From the NCBI RefSeq assembly GCF_001187725.1, contig NZ_LGIQ01000005.1, forward strand, positions 761,021-825,020: a stretch of DNA of 64,000 nt, read 5' to 3'. The notes under the pieces are model-generated. The model did no database searches. It saw only the letters and a list, made by a program, of their open reading frames with translations, and was not told the DNA's origin. The stretch is from Brevibacillus reuszeri (GTDB taxonomy: Bacteria > Bacillota > Bacilli > Brevibacillales > Brevibacillaceae). Shown piece after piece: positions 47,611 through 56,716 of this stretch. Both the position numbers and the translations under genes were made by a program. Position 1 is the first letter of the stretch; every line of letters starts with the position of its first letter.

Positions 47611-49363
47611 GGAACAGAGATATCCTTACAACACGGTGCAGGAATGTGACCGAGTTACCGCCTACGCTCTTGCAGTCGTAAATGGTGAGATTATAGCGGG
47701 GCAGACTCAGCGTCAAGCGTGTGAGCGACACCTGAACGATTTGAAACGGCAGGGCACAGAAGAATTTCCCTACGTCTGGAACCCGGATAAAGCCCACGAG
47801 ATTATCGAATTTGCTGAATCCCTAACGATTGCAGAGGGAGAGGAGCCACAGCCACTTGAGTTGTGGGGCTTCCAAGATTTTATTTTTGGGAGCTGGAATG
47901 GATGGGTAACAGAAGACGGCTACAGGCGTTTTCGTACCTCCTACGTTCAGGTAGCTAGGCAGAACGGGAAGTCGCTTGGGAATGCAGTTCCTTCTCTCTT
48001 TTATGGCAACTTTGATGGATACAACTACCCGCAGATTTATTGCACGGCTACCAAAGAGCTGCAGGCACGGATCGTGCTCAAGGAATGTATTAAGTTCATT
48101 AACGCTGATGAAGAGCTCGGCGGGTCGCAATACGAGGACGGGTTATTTGTCGTCAAGGAATATGCGGCAAAGATTGAATGCAAAGTTACGAACGGCGAGA
48201 TTCGAGCGCTGGGCAGGGACACGAAATCGATCGACGGCTTCCGGCCATACTTTGCCAGTGTGGACGAGTACCACCTGCACAAAGACAATCAGATGTATAA
48301 GTTACTCGCTGACGGGACGAAGAAGCTCAAACAGTGTCTTATTTCAGTCATCACGACAGCTGGCTTCGATATTAATGGCCCGTGTTATGAGCTGTACGAA
48401 TACTGCAAAATGGTGTTGTCTGGTGCTCACAAAGATGAGACGCAGTTTGTTTTCATTTGCGAGCTGGACAAAGATGACGACGTTTGGGACGAGGCCAACT
48501 GGCCCAAGGCAAATCCACTTTGGACACCTGAAACACTGGTAAGCTTGCGTGCGGATGCGGTAAAGGCGAAGCAGATGCAAGGAACGGAGCTGCGCAACTT
48601 CTTGACCAAATCATTGAATCGCTGGGTAATGTATGCTGACAACCAGTACATGAACATGGAGCACTGGAAGGCTTGCGAATCCGATACAACGATTGAGGAC
48701 ATGGCAGGACGCGAGTGTTACCTTGCTTTTGACTTGTCTTCCGGCGGTGACCTTACCTCTGGTGCTTTGGAATTTCCTCTGAATGAGGGCGCCTGCCAAA
48801 AATACTACATTCATTCGCATAGTTTCATACCAGCCAAGCGTGTCGCGGAACATGTAAAAACAGATCATGCACCATACGATATGTGGATCATGGAAGGGCT
48901 GTTGACGCCGACCGAAACGTTAGGTGGGGTCAAAACGGACTACAAGTACATCATCCGGTACTACCGAGACTTGATAGCTAAATATGACTTGAAACTCAAA
49001 GGCATCGCATATGACCCACATAATGCGGATGCTTTTTTGTCTGACCTGGAAGAGTTTGGCGTGGATTGCGTGGAGATCACTCAAAGCGCAAAGAGCCTCA
49101 ATGATGCAACGGTGGATTTCAGGCTCGAAGTAGAGGCGGGGAACGTCATCTATGATAGTCGAAACAAGCTGCTGACTTGGAGCATGGCCAATGCAAAAAC
49201 AACAAGTAACAGCTTCGGGGAAATCAAGATCGATAAAGACCCAATGGCTAAAACTAAACGGATCGACCCGATAGACGCCATAATCGATTGCCATAAGCTG
49301 GTCATGTCACATCGAACAATAGACCTGAACAGCCACATTATGAGCGATGACTTTTCGTTCTAG
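47603..49363 (+). CDS. Terminase large subunit
   Basis: The 586-residue packaging motor has the ATPase motifs ARQNGKS near 118 (Walker A) and ASVDEYHLH near 216 (Walker B) and the RNase H-like nuclease acidic residues in LAFDLSSGGDLTS near 371, YDPHNADAF near 458 and IDPIDAIID near 555. It matches the HK97-type TerL used by cos phages. The start is a GTG at 47603, nine bases after GGAG, overlapping terS by eight bases; a TTG at 47588 is possible. Confidence 0.93.
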   Translation: MVREQRYPYNTVQECDRVTAYALAVVNGEIIAGQTQRQACERHLNDLKRQGTEEFPYVWNPDKAHEIIEFAESLTIAEGEEPQPLELWGFQDFIFGSWNGWVTEDGYRRFRTSYVQVARQNGKSLGNAVPSLFYGNFDGYNYPQIYCTATKELQARIVLKECIKFINADEELGGSQYEDGLFVVKEYAAKIECKVTNGEIRALGRDTKSIDGFRPYFASVDEYHLHKDNQMYKLLADGTKKLKQCLISVITTAGFDINGPCYELYEYCKMVLSGAHKDETQFVFICELDKDDDVWDEANWPKANPLWTPETLVSLRADAVKAKQMQGTELRNFLTKSLNRWVMYADNQYMNMEHWKACESDTTIEDMAGRECYLAFDLSSGGDLTSGALEFPLNEGACQKYYIHSHSFIPAKRVAEHVKTDHAPYDMWIMEGLLTPTETLGGVKTDYKYIIRYYRDLIAKYDLKLKGIAYDPHNADAFLSDLEEFGVDCVEITQSAKSLNDATVDFRLEVEAGNVIYDSRNKLLTWSMANAKTTSNSFGEIKIDKDPMAKTKRIDPIDAIIDCHKLVMSHRTIDLNSHIMSDDFSF

Positions 49364-49377
49364 GGAGGAGGTGAAGC

Positions 49378-50673
49378 ATGAGACGAAAGGGATACTTCCG
49401 GCGATGGTGGGAGCAGCGGTCCGGCGAATTATCAAATCTATTAAACCCCAAGCAATGGTTTTTAGACCTCTTCGGAGGCGGAGCCAAGACCTCCAGCGGG
49501 CTAAGGGTTACAAGCTCATCAGCCCTACTAAATAGCAATGTTTATACCTGTGCATCGATCCTGGGCGGGGACATAGGAAAGCTGCCGATTCAAGTTTTTA
49601 AAAAGCGTGGGAGCGGGCTAGAAAAAGACGACTCCCACCCTGTTGCCAAGCTGCTAGGAATCCGGCCAAACTCGCACATGAGCGCCTACACCTTCAAAGA
49701 GCTGCTTCAAGTGCATTTAGTTGCATGGGGAAACGCCTACGCAAATATCGAGTGGTACGATAGTGGTCCTTACAATGGACAGCCAAAGGCGCTTTGGCCC
49801 CTCGATCCATCCAGAACGGATGTCCACCTTGACCCGGTGACAGGGGAGCTATGGTATGTAACCACTCTCCCGAGCGGGGAGACGAGAAAAATTCGCTCTG
49901 CAGATATCCTGCATCTCAAGTCTATTAGCCGTGGTGGAATAAAAGGAATCACCCCTATCGCTGTCATCCGAGAAGAGATTGGCGTACAGCAAGCTCAAAA
50001 GAAATTCCTTGGTTCCTTTTATGCAAACGGGACAACTACCCGAGGCATCTTGAAAGTTCCAGGCAGTCTCGATAAGCCAGCCAAGGACAAGATACGGGAT
50101 GAATGGCAAAAGGTAAATTCGGGCCTCAGTAACGCCCATCGAATCGCCATTCTCGATGCTGGTTTGGACTACCAAAGTTTGGGGATGAACCTGGATGATG
50201 CTCAGTTTATCGAAACGCATAAGTTTGGGATTGGTGAGGTAGCAAAAATTTATAAGATACCACCGCACAAGCTTGGCTTAATGGACAAAGCGACATTTTC
50301 CAACATTGAACACCAGTCTTTGGAGTATGTAAAAAGCACCCTGCAACCGATCATTACGAACTGGGAGCAAGAGCTAATCTATAAATTATTCACGGAAATG
50401 GAACGAAGACGATACTATGTGAAATTTAATCTGACCAGTGAGCTTCGCGGCGATAGCATTAGCCGCGCACAGTTCTACAGAGAAATGATCACAATGGGCG
50501 CCTATACCATTAATGAGGTCCGTGAATTAGAAGAGCGAGACAGCATTGGAGACCTGGGCGATAAACATTTTGTCAGCCTGAATTTTGTGAGTCTGGACAA
50601 AATGGACCAGTACCAAATGCTAAAAGCTGGCCTTGGAAAAGAGGCACCGAAAGGGGGTGAGAGTAGTGGGTAA
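49378..50673 (+). CDS. HK97-family portal protein
   Basis: The 431-residue protein shows portal features: VYTCASILGGDIGKLPIQVF near 57, LKSISRGGIKGITPI near 180, and a long helical stem. Twelve copies would form the DNA entry ring. GGGAGGAGGTGAAGC precedes the ATG. Its 3' end overlaps the protease start by eight bases. Confidence 0.93.
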   Translation: MRRKGYFRRWWEQRSGELSNLLNPKQWFLDLFGGGAKTSSGLRVTSSSALLNSNVYTCASILGGDIGKLPIQVFKKRGSGLEKDDSHPVAKLLGIRPNSHMSAYTFKELLQVHLVAWGNAYANIEWYDSGPYNGQPKALWPLDPSRTDVHLDPVTGELWYVTTLPSGETRKIRSADILHLKSISRGGIKGITPIAVIREEIGVQQAQKKFLGSFYANGTTTRGILKVPGSLDKPAKDKIRDEWQKVNSGLSNAHRIAILDAGLDYQSLGMNLDDAQFIETHKFGIGEVAKIYKIPPHKLGLMDKATFSNIEHQSLEYVKSTLQPIITNWEQELIYKLFTEMERRRYYVKFNLTSELRGDSISRAQFYREMITMGAYTINEVRELEERDSIGDLGDKHFVSLNFVSLDKMDQYQMLKAGLGKEAPKGGESSG

Positions 50674-51265
50674 AAAAGAAATCAGATTTCTCCCAGTCGA
50701 AGATATTGAAGTCCGTAGCTCAGGTGATGAAGGATCAACGACAAGCACGATTGCTGGATATGTCGTCAAGTTCAATCAACGTAGCCAATTGATTTGGGGG
50801 GAATTTTACGAGAAGGTTGCCAAAGGTGCCTTTGCCCGTAGCCTTGCAGAAAACGTAATCAAAGCGTTTTGGAATCACCGAAGTGATTTTGTATTGGGGT
50901 CCACGAAAAACGGTACTCTTCGTCTATGGGAAGACAATACTGGTCTTCGGTTCGAGTGCGATTTGCCAAACAGTACATGGGGAAAAGACGCGTTTGAATC
51001 TATTTCGCGCGGGGATGTGGACGGCGTAAGCTTTGGGTTCAGTGTCCGGCAAGATTCGTTTACGTATCTCAAAGAAGAGGATGTATACGAGCGTACGTTG
51101 ATCGATATAGACTTACGCGAGATTTCACCTACCCCATTCCCGGCTTACCCGGACAGTGAGGTTTCCCAACGTAGCATTGATCAATTGGGGATCACGACAA
51201 AGGAACAACGAAAGCTTGAAAAAGAAAAACTGTTACTCGAAATCGATTTGATTGGCTTGTGCTGA
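50666..51265 (+). CDS. HK97-family prohead protease
   Basis: The 199-residue protease has the catalytic histidine in AFWNHRSDFVLG near 71 and the serine in DVDGVSFGFSV near 120. It cleaves scaffold and the capsid delta domain during maturation. The start is a GTG at 50666, five bases after AAGGGGGTGA. The overlap with portal implies coupled translation. Confidence 0.92.
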   Translation: MGKKEIRFLPVEDIEVRSSGDEGSTTSTIAGYVVKFNQRSQLIWGEFYEKVAKGAFARSLAENVIKAFWNHRSDFVLGSTKNGTLRLWEDNTGLRFECDLPNSTWGKDAFESISRGDVDGVSFGFSVRQDSFTYLKEEDVYERTLIDIDLREISPTPFPAYPDSEVSQRSIDQLGITTKEQRKLEKEKLLLEIDLIGLC

Positions 51266-51308
51266 TCGTCGATTTTTTTATTTCCTAATTCGAAGGAGGA
51301 CTTTACTC

Positions 51309-52520
51309 ATGGACGAAAGAGAACGCGAATTACGCCAGCAGCTGGCAGCAAAGTTGGAAGAAGCACGCAGCCTCACCAATGAAAACAAATTAGAGGAAGC
51401 GCGTGCTGCTGCGGAGGCGGCTAAAAACCTGCGCAAACAAATTGACTTGCTCCAAGAGCTTCGGGAAGCAGACACCCCTGCAAGCACCGTCCCGGCTGCC
51501 GCGCAAGAAGATGACCCTGGTCAAGAGTTTGATTTGAAAAAAGAGCACCGAAGCGCATTTGACAAGTACCTCAAACACGGCAAAGAGGCAGAGCTGACCA
51601 CCGATGAACAACGTGCCTTCAAACAAATGCAACAGCAGGCACGTTCGATGTCGGAAGGAGACAAGGCAGCAGGCGGCATCCTCGTTCCAGAGGACATTTC
51701 TAAAGAGATCATCAAACAGAAACAGACGAAGCAATCTATTCGTAATTTGGTAGGTGTGAAGCCTGTTGGCACACTCTCAGGAAGTCGTGCAAAACGCCGT
51801 GGTACAAATCTCCGAATGAACAATGTGGATGAGAAACAGCCCATCAGTAAGATGGATACACCTCAATACCAAGAGGTCAAATACAAGGTACACCGTTTCG
51901 CAGGTATCTTTGAAGCTACTAACGACCTAATGGCCGACAGCGCAGTGGATATCACCGATGAATTGCGTGACTGGTACACCGAAATCTCATTGAACACGGA
52001 AAACGACGAGGTGTTTTATGGGATTGGCGGCGATGATTCCTGCGAAGGTATTTTTGTAACCGATAAATACCGTACACTGCCATGCACTACATTGGATATC
52101 AAGACCTTGCGGAAGCTGAAAAACATGGTGGACAAGGGATATAGAAACGGCGCGAAATGGGTCATGAACACAGCTGCAACGGAAGCGCTGGCCGACATGA
52201 AATATTCGGATGGCAAGAGTGTCTTGGTTCCCGATCCAAGCAAAGCGGATGTCTTTACGCTGTTCAGCTATCCAGTGGAAGTGTTTGACGAAATCAAAAA
52301 TGAAGGTACTACTGAGCAAAAGACAAAACTTGCTTTTGGTAATTTTGAAGCCGGTTATTTCTTCTTTGATCGCAAGTCACTGGAGGCGAAGACCACCGAC
52401 GTCGGCGGGGACGCATTCGACAACGACACTACCTTGACGCGAGTCATTCAACGTTTTGATGGCAAGCCTGCAAACGAAGACGCGATCGTAATTCTAACAG
52501 GCGTGCCAGTGAACGGATAA
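51309..52520 (+). CDS. Major capsid protein, HK97 fold
   Basis: The 403-residue protein starts MDERERELRQQLAAKLEEAR, a coiled-coil delta domain that the protease removes. The HK97 shell domain follows, including AAGGILVPEDISKEIIKQ near 120 and the P-domain around 250-330. GAAGGAGG precedes the ATG at 51309; an upstream in-frame extension overlaps the protease end and has no signal. Confidence 0.94.
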   Translation: MDERERELRQQLAAKLEEARSLTNENKLEEARAAAEAAKNLRKQIDLLQELREADTPASTVPAAAQEDDPGQEFDLKKEHRSAFDKYLKHGKEAELTTDEQRAFKQMQQQARSMSEGDKAAGGILVPEDISKEIIKQKQTKQSIRNLVGVKPVGTLSGSRAKRRGTNLRMNNVDEKQPISKMDTPQYQEVKYKVHRFAGIFEATNDLMADSAVDITDELRDWYTEISLNTENDEVFYGIGGDDSCEGIFVTDKYRTLPCTTLDIKTLRKLKNMVDKGYRNGAKWVMNTAATEALADMKYSDGKSVLVPDPSKADVFTLFSYPVEVFDEIKNEGTTEQKTKLAFGNFEAGYFFFDRKSLEAKTTDVGGDAFDNDTTLTRVIQRFDGKPANEDAIVILTGVPVNG

Positions 52521-52532
52521 GGAGCGATAGCC

Positions 52533-52880
52533 ATGGGCCATCAAACCAAAAACTACGTCACTGATAACGGGAACCGGACAGTCATAGGTGGAGTCCTTGA
52601 AATTGCGGGAGGCGGGCAGATCGTAAAAGACGGAGTTCCAATTGAATTAGGGGGCAACGCTTCTGACATTACGGATTCGTCGATTACTACTTCCAAGCTT
52701 GCAGATGGGGCAATCACACTTGCCAAGTTCGGAGCGGACGCAACCAAATCCTTAAATGGCAAGCTGACCGCCAAAAAAGCAGCTGCACAAGCAGACAGCA
52801 CAGCAACTGGTGTAGAGGGTCTGGTTGCCGATTTTAACGAGCTGCTTGCGAAATTACGGGCAGCTGGCATCATGTCATAG
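52533..52880 (+). CDS. Head fibre-like protein
   Basis: The 115-residue product has the head-fibre pattern: VLEIAGGGQIVKDGVPIE near 22, a central Ser/Thr/Ala-rich repeat-like part and QADSTATGVEGLVADFNELL near 86-105, ending LRAAGIMS. It probably decorates the capsid, as in phi29-like and related phages. AAGGAGCGATAGCC precedes the ATG. Confidence 0.7.
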   Translation: MGHQTKNYVTDNGNRTVIGGVLEIAGGGQIVKDGVPIELGGNASDITDSSITTSKLADGAITLAKFGADATKSLNGKLTAKKAAAQADSTATGVEGLVADFNELLAKLRAAGIMS

Positions 52881-52891
52881 GGGGTGGAAGT

Positions 52892-53440
52892 ATGCTCGCC
52901 TCTCTTGACCGTGCAAAAAGGGTCATGCAGATACCTACAGAAGATACCAGCATGGATGAAACACTGTCACTCTTGATTGCCGCGGCTTCCCAAGCCATCG
53001 AGAACCATTGCAAGCGTTCGTTCCGGAAGAAGCTGTATACGGAAAGGATGAGTGGGTATCCCTCCCTGTATCTGAATCTCAGAAACTACCCGATCCATCA
53101 CATTGAGGAGGTTCGGGCCGATCAAATTCTTGGTGATTATGAAGAGATCGGGGACGGAAGGCTGTATCGGGAATGGGGCTGGCCTATTGGGGAGCATAAC
53201 ATTTCTGTCACCTATTTAGGTGGATATGTCTTACCAAGCGAAGCCACGAAGGAGGAGCCACGTACCCTACCGGAGAGCATTGAGCTGGCTTGCCTTTTAT
53301 ATATCCAGATGATTGGTCGTAACCCTGGTGCAAAATCTGAACGGGTGGGGGATATATCCGTCACATACAGCGATGATTCTGAGGCACTGCCTGCCCCCGT
53401 TGCGGCGCTTCTGACGCCTTATGTGGGGAGGTGGGTGTAA
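52892..53440 (+). CDS. Head-tail connector (gp6-like adaptor)
   Basis: The 182-residue protein matches the HK97 gp6/SPP1 gp15 adaptor pattern: LSLLIAAASQAIENHCKRSF near 28-47 and SIELACLLYIQMIGRNPGAK near 129. It docks below the portal to start the neck. GGGGGTGG precedes the ATG. Confidence 0.85.
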   Translation: MLASLDRAKRVMQIPTEDTSMDETLSLLIAAASQAIENHCKRSFRKKLYTERMSGYPSLYLNLRNYPIHHIEEVRADQILGDYEEIGDGRLYREWGWPIGEHNISVTYLGGYVLPSEATKEEPRTLPESIELACLLYIQMIGRNPGAKSERVGDISVTYSDDSEALPAPVAALLTPYVGRWV

Positions 53441-53917
53441 TTGGCTGGAGCGAGAAGAACAAGGGCAAGACGCGCAAATGTGGAGGTTACAGAGTCAACC
53501 TTTCTACCTGCAATCATCGCGAAGCTACGCGGTCTGACCCAAAAAGAGGTTCATATTGGTGCGCAGGGCGATGCTGAACTGGCTATGATTGCAGGTATCC
53601 ATGAATACGGATCCCTAAAAGCAAAAATACCAGCGCGTTCTTTCATCGGCACAGGGAAAAAGAAATCGCAGGCAGCGATCTCCAAGCAAGCAAGGGCTGG
53701 TGTAAACAACATTGTTCAAAACAGCGAGACAGCAATGGGCTTGCTAGAAAAAATCGGAGCGATTGGGAAAGAGAAAACACTCAAAAACTTTGATAGGATT
53801 CGTACACCACCACTGTCCCCACGTTATGCCTGGAGAAAAAAGGGGCAGAAAAACAAAATCTTGGTGCAAGAAAAAGCCCTCCGGGATTCAATTACTTTCA
53901 TAATCGTGGACAAATAG
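53441..53917 (+). CDS. Neck/tail completion protein (gp10 or virion morphogenesis-like)
   Basis: The 158-residue basic protein contains VHIGAQGDAELAMIAGIHEY near 36-55 and IPARSFIGTGKKK near 62, a pattern of phage virion morphogenesis and HK97 gp10-like proteins that finish the head–tail joint. The start is a TTG at 53441 directly after the previous stop, with GGGGAGGTGG upstream. Confidence 0.7.
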   Translation: MAGARRTRARRANVEVTESTFLPAIIAKLRGLTQKEVHIGAQGDAELAMIAGIHEYGSLKAKIPARSFIGTGKKKSQAAISKQARAGVNNIVQNSETAMGLLEKIGAIGKEKTLKNFDRIRTPPLSPRYAWRKKGQKNKILVQEKALRDSITFIIVDK

Positions 53918-53928
53918 AGGTGGTCAAG

Positions 53929-54279
53929 GTGTTATCGTTTCGGTTTTCTCCCATTTTGTCGAGATACAATACACCATATGTTCTGGTCCGACCGGGTACA
54001 TGCGGCTCCCATGATCCTGACGGTGTATGGATACCAGCCGTACCCATACGAACCACGTACATGGGACACATTCAACCTGTCAGCGCTGCCCTGCAACAAG
54101 AAGAGGGCGGTAACTATACAAATGAGGATCGAACCTTGTACACAATAAACAAGCACCTTGCTGGGGACCTGATTGAATACCAAGAAAAGCAGTACACAGT
54201 CCACGCGCCTGAAGAGCGGGACTACAGGGATGTAAACAAATACATGTTAAAGAAGGTGGTCGCCCGTGATCCCGTTTAA
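53929..54279 (+). CDS. Putative head-closure/neck protein
   Basis: The 116-residue protein is beta-rich with PYVLVRPGTCGSHDPDGVWI near 16 and IEYQEKQYTVHAPEERDYRD near 82. Position between the connector and tail terminator genes points to a stopper or neck role. The GTG at 53929 is preferred since AGAGGTGG precedes it; a GTG at 53920 also fits the frame. Confidence 0.6.
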   Translation: MLSFRFSPILSRYNTPYVLVRPGTCGSHDPDGVWIPAVPIRTTYMGHIQPVSAALQQEEGGNYTNEDRTLYTINKHLAGDLIEYQEKQYTVHAPEERDYRDVNKYMLKKVVARDPV

Positions 54280-54757
54280 AGCCATCCGGTCGGCCATTGT
54301 TCAAAGTCTATCAGCTCATCTATCATTACCTATTATTGAAATGAATGGCGGAGGCGACATGCCAACGGGTCCATTTCTCACGTATGATTTTGCTGACTTC
54401 GAGAGCGCCCGTGGCTTTCCTATCGAATACCAGGAAGACAACAACCTTCGGCAAGTAGGGACGGTTCATTTTACTGTCTCTTTTTTGTCTTACGCGGACG
54501 ATAAGGCAACCAGCATTGAGAATGCGATGAAAGCCCAAGATTGGTTCAAACGAGACGGACGTGAGCTGCTAAAAGATCAAATCAATGTCATCGTGGCTGA
54601 AATTGGGAGAAACGAAAATAGGGACATCCTTATTGCAGGCGAATGGGAGCGGCGTCAAGGGTTTGAGGTAACGTTTCGTACCCTGGATGTAACAGATGGT
54701 GAACTGATAGCAATTGAGAAAGCACAAGTGAAAGGAGTGTTTGGGCTTGGCGGTTAA
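54266..54757 (+). CDS. Neck/tail terminator protein
   Basis: The 163-residue product resembles LIC_12616-like phage neck terminators: MIPFKAIRSAIVQSLSAHLS at the start, a GPFLTYDFAD segment near 36 and a beta-rich end. It would cap the tail tube before joining the head. It starts at a GTG overlapping the previous gene by 14 bases. Confidence 0.72.
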   Translation: MIPFKAIRSAIVQSLSAHLSLPIIEMNGGGDMPTGPFLTYDFADFESARGFPIEYQEDNNLRQVGTVHFTVSFLSYADDKATSIENAMKAQDWFKRDGRELLKDQINVIVAEIGRNENRDILIAGEWERRQGFEVTFRTLDVTDGELIAIEKAQVKGVFGLGG

Positions 54758-55751
54758 AAGTGACGTTACTGTAACGATTGACATTCAACGACCTACGCCA
54801 AAACTAGGCTTTGGAAAGCCGTTAATTATCGGTACCAGTGCAGATGGCATGGATTATAAAACCTACTATGATCTCCCAGCTGTAATGAAAGATTTTGCAG
54901 AGAACACAGAGATTTACAAAGCTGCCTTTTCTTTGTTGAACCAGGAAGACAATTCTCCATCAGAAATTGCGGTCATGATGCGCAAGACAGAAGACGAGAC
55001 GTGGACACAATTCATGACAAAATCTTTTGCAAAGGACTGGTATTTCCTAGTTTCGACCAGTGGCCTGGTAACGGACATCACGGCCATTGCTGATGTAATC
55101 GAACAAAACAATTCAAGGCAGTATTTTTTCAGCACATCGAGCAAAGAAGATCTTGCAACGATCAAAGCGAAAAAGTACACCCGCACCACGGGATTTTATC
55201 ACACAACAACGGACAATTATCCAGAAGCAGCATGGCTTGGTGTAGCTGCTTCAGCAGATGTTGGAAGCATCACATGGAAATTCAAGACGCTGAAGGGCAT
55301 TACTCCTTTGGATATAGACACAACAGAGTTAAATGAAATTCACAACCTGGGCGCAAACACTTATGTAACAAAAGCTGGCGATGATGTGACCAGCGAAGGG
55401 AAAACCGTTTCTGGTGAATACATCGACATTATCCATGCCCGGGACTATCTAGTATTTAGTATTCAGTACGCTATTCAAAAGCTGCTGAATCGTTCGCCTA
55501 AAGTACGCTTTGACAATACTGGTATTGCTCAGTTGGAAGGAGAGACTCGGACCATTCTGAAACGTGCTGATTTGAATGGGATGATTGCCCACGATGCAGA
55601 TGGTCAGGCACTCTTTTCCACGTCTTTCAAAGGGCGAGACGAAGTAGATCCAGCCGATCGGGAGAAGCGTGAATACAACCATGGGAAATTCCGATTCGAA
55701 TTGGCTGGTGCGATTCATGCTGCCGCAATTAAAGGAACGATTGTTCTGTAA
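54747..55751 (+). CDS. Tail sheath protein (DUF3383 family)
   Basis: The 334-residue protein begins MAVKSDVTVTIDIQRPTPKL and matches the DUF3383 group of contractile sheath subunits, with LNRSPKVRFDNTGIAQLEGE near 247 and an AGAIHAAAIKGTIVL end. A sheath gene shows that this is a myovirus. The TTG at 54747 is favoured by spacing from GGAGTG; a TTG at 54741 is possible. Confidence 0.82.
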   Translation: MAVKSDVTVTIDIQRPTPKLGFGKPLIIGTSADGMDYKTYYDLPAVMKDFAENTEIYKAAFSLLNQEDNSPSEIAVMMRKTEDETWTQFMTKSFAKDWYFLVSTSGLVTDITAIADVIEQNNSRQYFFSTSSKEDLATIKAKKYTRTTGFYHTTTDNYPEAAWLGVAASADVGSITWKFKTLKGITPLDIDTTELNEIHNLGANTYVTKAGDDVTSEGKTVSGEYIDIIHARDYLVFSIQYAIQKLLNRSPKVRFDNTGIAQLEGETRTILKRADLNGMIAHDADGQALFSTSFKGRDEVDPADREKREYNHGKFRFELAGAIHAAAIKGTIVL

Positions 55752-55768
55752 AGAGGAGGGGAACGGAT

Positions 55769-56164
55769 TTGAAAGCAGCTACGTACGATCCGAATGATCT
55801 TGCAGTCATTGTAGACAGTGTGTATCTTACTGGATTTTCAGAAGATATGGTGGAGATCGAAAAAGCGGAAAACAACTATGAAACCAAAGTGGGAGCTCAG
55901 GGGGACGTGGTTCGGACCAAGGTAAACAACCCATTGGCGACAATCTCTGTAACACTACTCCCAAGCAGCCCACAAGTTGCCTACCTGGACAAGCTTGCTA
56001 ACTCAGGAAAGTTGGTGCCTGTGAGTGTCATATATTCCGGCACACCAAAAGAGACCACAACGGTGACAGAAGCCTATGTGGTGAAACCAGCCTCGCGTTC
56101 ATATGGCAATGAGGCAGCAGATCGAGAGTATGAGATCCAATGCCTTGATATTGACATGCAATAA
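55769..56164 (+). CDS. Tail tube protein
   Basis: The 131-residue beta-rich protein (MKAATYDPNDLAVIVDSVYL; GAQGDVVRTKVNNPLATISV near 42) lies directly after the sheath, as tube subunits of contractile tails do, and fits the DUF3277-like tube family. The start is a TTG at 55769 after AGAGGAGGGG. Confidence 0.8.
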   Translation: MKAATYDPNDLAVIVDSVYLTGFSEDMVEIEKAENNYETKVGAQGDVVRTKVNNPLATISVTLLPSSPQVAYLDKLANSGKLVPVSVIYSGTPKETTTVTEAYVVKPASRSYGNEAADREYEIQCLDIDMQ

Positions 56165-56190
56165 ACCACATCCAAAGGAGACGATCAAGA

Positions 56191-56517
56191 ATGAGTGCAT
56201 TTAAACAGAAAACCTTTACTTCCAAATCAGGAAACACCTACATCTTCCAACACCCTGGCGTACGCATGGTATCCAAAATCAATGACTCCAGCAAAAATAA
56301 GCATGGTGTCTTGATGGAAGAGAGACTGGCTGAAGAAGTGTTAAAGCACGTCATTGTCCAACCCAAAATGAAAATAGACGATTTTGGTGACTATCAGGAA
56401 TATCAAGAGACCATTAACAAGGCCTATGCCTTCATCGCAGGTAAAGATGAAGATGACGAAGAGCCAAAGGGTGATCCACATGACCATCAGCAAACAGGAA
56501 GCGAAACGACGAGCTAG
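56191..56517 (+). CDS. Tail assembly chaperone, first part
   Basis: The 108-residue product begins MSAFKQKTFTSKSGNTYIFQ and ends in an acidic, disordered tail (GKDEDDEEPKGDPHD). In this place phages encode paired chaperones that coat the tape measure protein. The next frame overlaps its last 38 bases, so a ribosomal frameshift may join them. AAAGGAGACG precedes the ATG. Confidence 0.78.
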   Translation: MSAFKQKTFTSKSGNTYIFQHPGVRMVSKINDSSKNKHGVLMEERLAEEVLKHVIVQPKMKIDDFGDYQEYQETINKAYAFIAGKDEDDEEPKGDPHDHQQTGSETTS

Positions 56518-56665
56518 GGAACGATGGCCATACTGGCGTTTGCTATTGTCTGATATCAACATTTCGTATTCAGACTTGAACAGTATGGATGATGACGATA
56601 TTGCCGAAGCGAACGCAGCACTGGACATCCATATAGAGCAACAAAAAGAGAACCAGAAAAAGTAA
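56480..56665 (+). CDS. Tail assembly chaperone, second part
   Basis: The product from the ATG at 56480 is 61 residues (MTISKQEAKRRARERWPYWR onward). It lies in the +1 frame relative to the first chaperone and overlaps it. AAAGGGTGAT before the ATG would allow independent initiation; its frame is also open upstream to about 56384, which would permit a +1 or -2 frameshift fusion like that of Mu. Confidence 0.65.
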   Translation: MTISKQEAKRRARERWPYWRLLLSDINISYSDLNSMDDDDIAEANAALDIHIEQQKENQKK

Positions 56666-56666
56666 G

Positions 56667-56691
56667 GAGCGTCCACATGGGCGCTCTTTTT
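56667..56691 (+). terminator. Terminator between chaperones and tape measure
   Basis: GAGCG-CC pairs with GG-CGCTC around ACAT, with one mismatch, followed by five T. Within a late operon it may attenuate expression of the tape measure gene. Confidence 0.8.
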
Positions 56692-56716
56692 GTTGCTGGA
56701 AGGTAGGTGCACAAAG

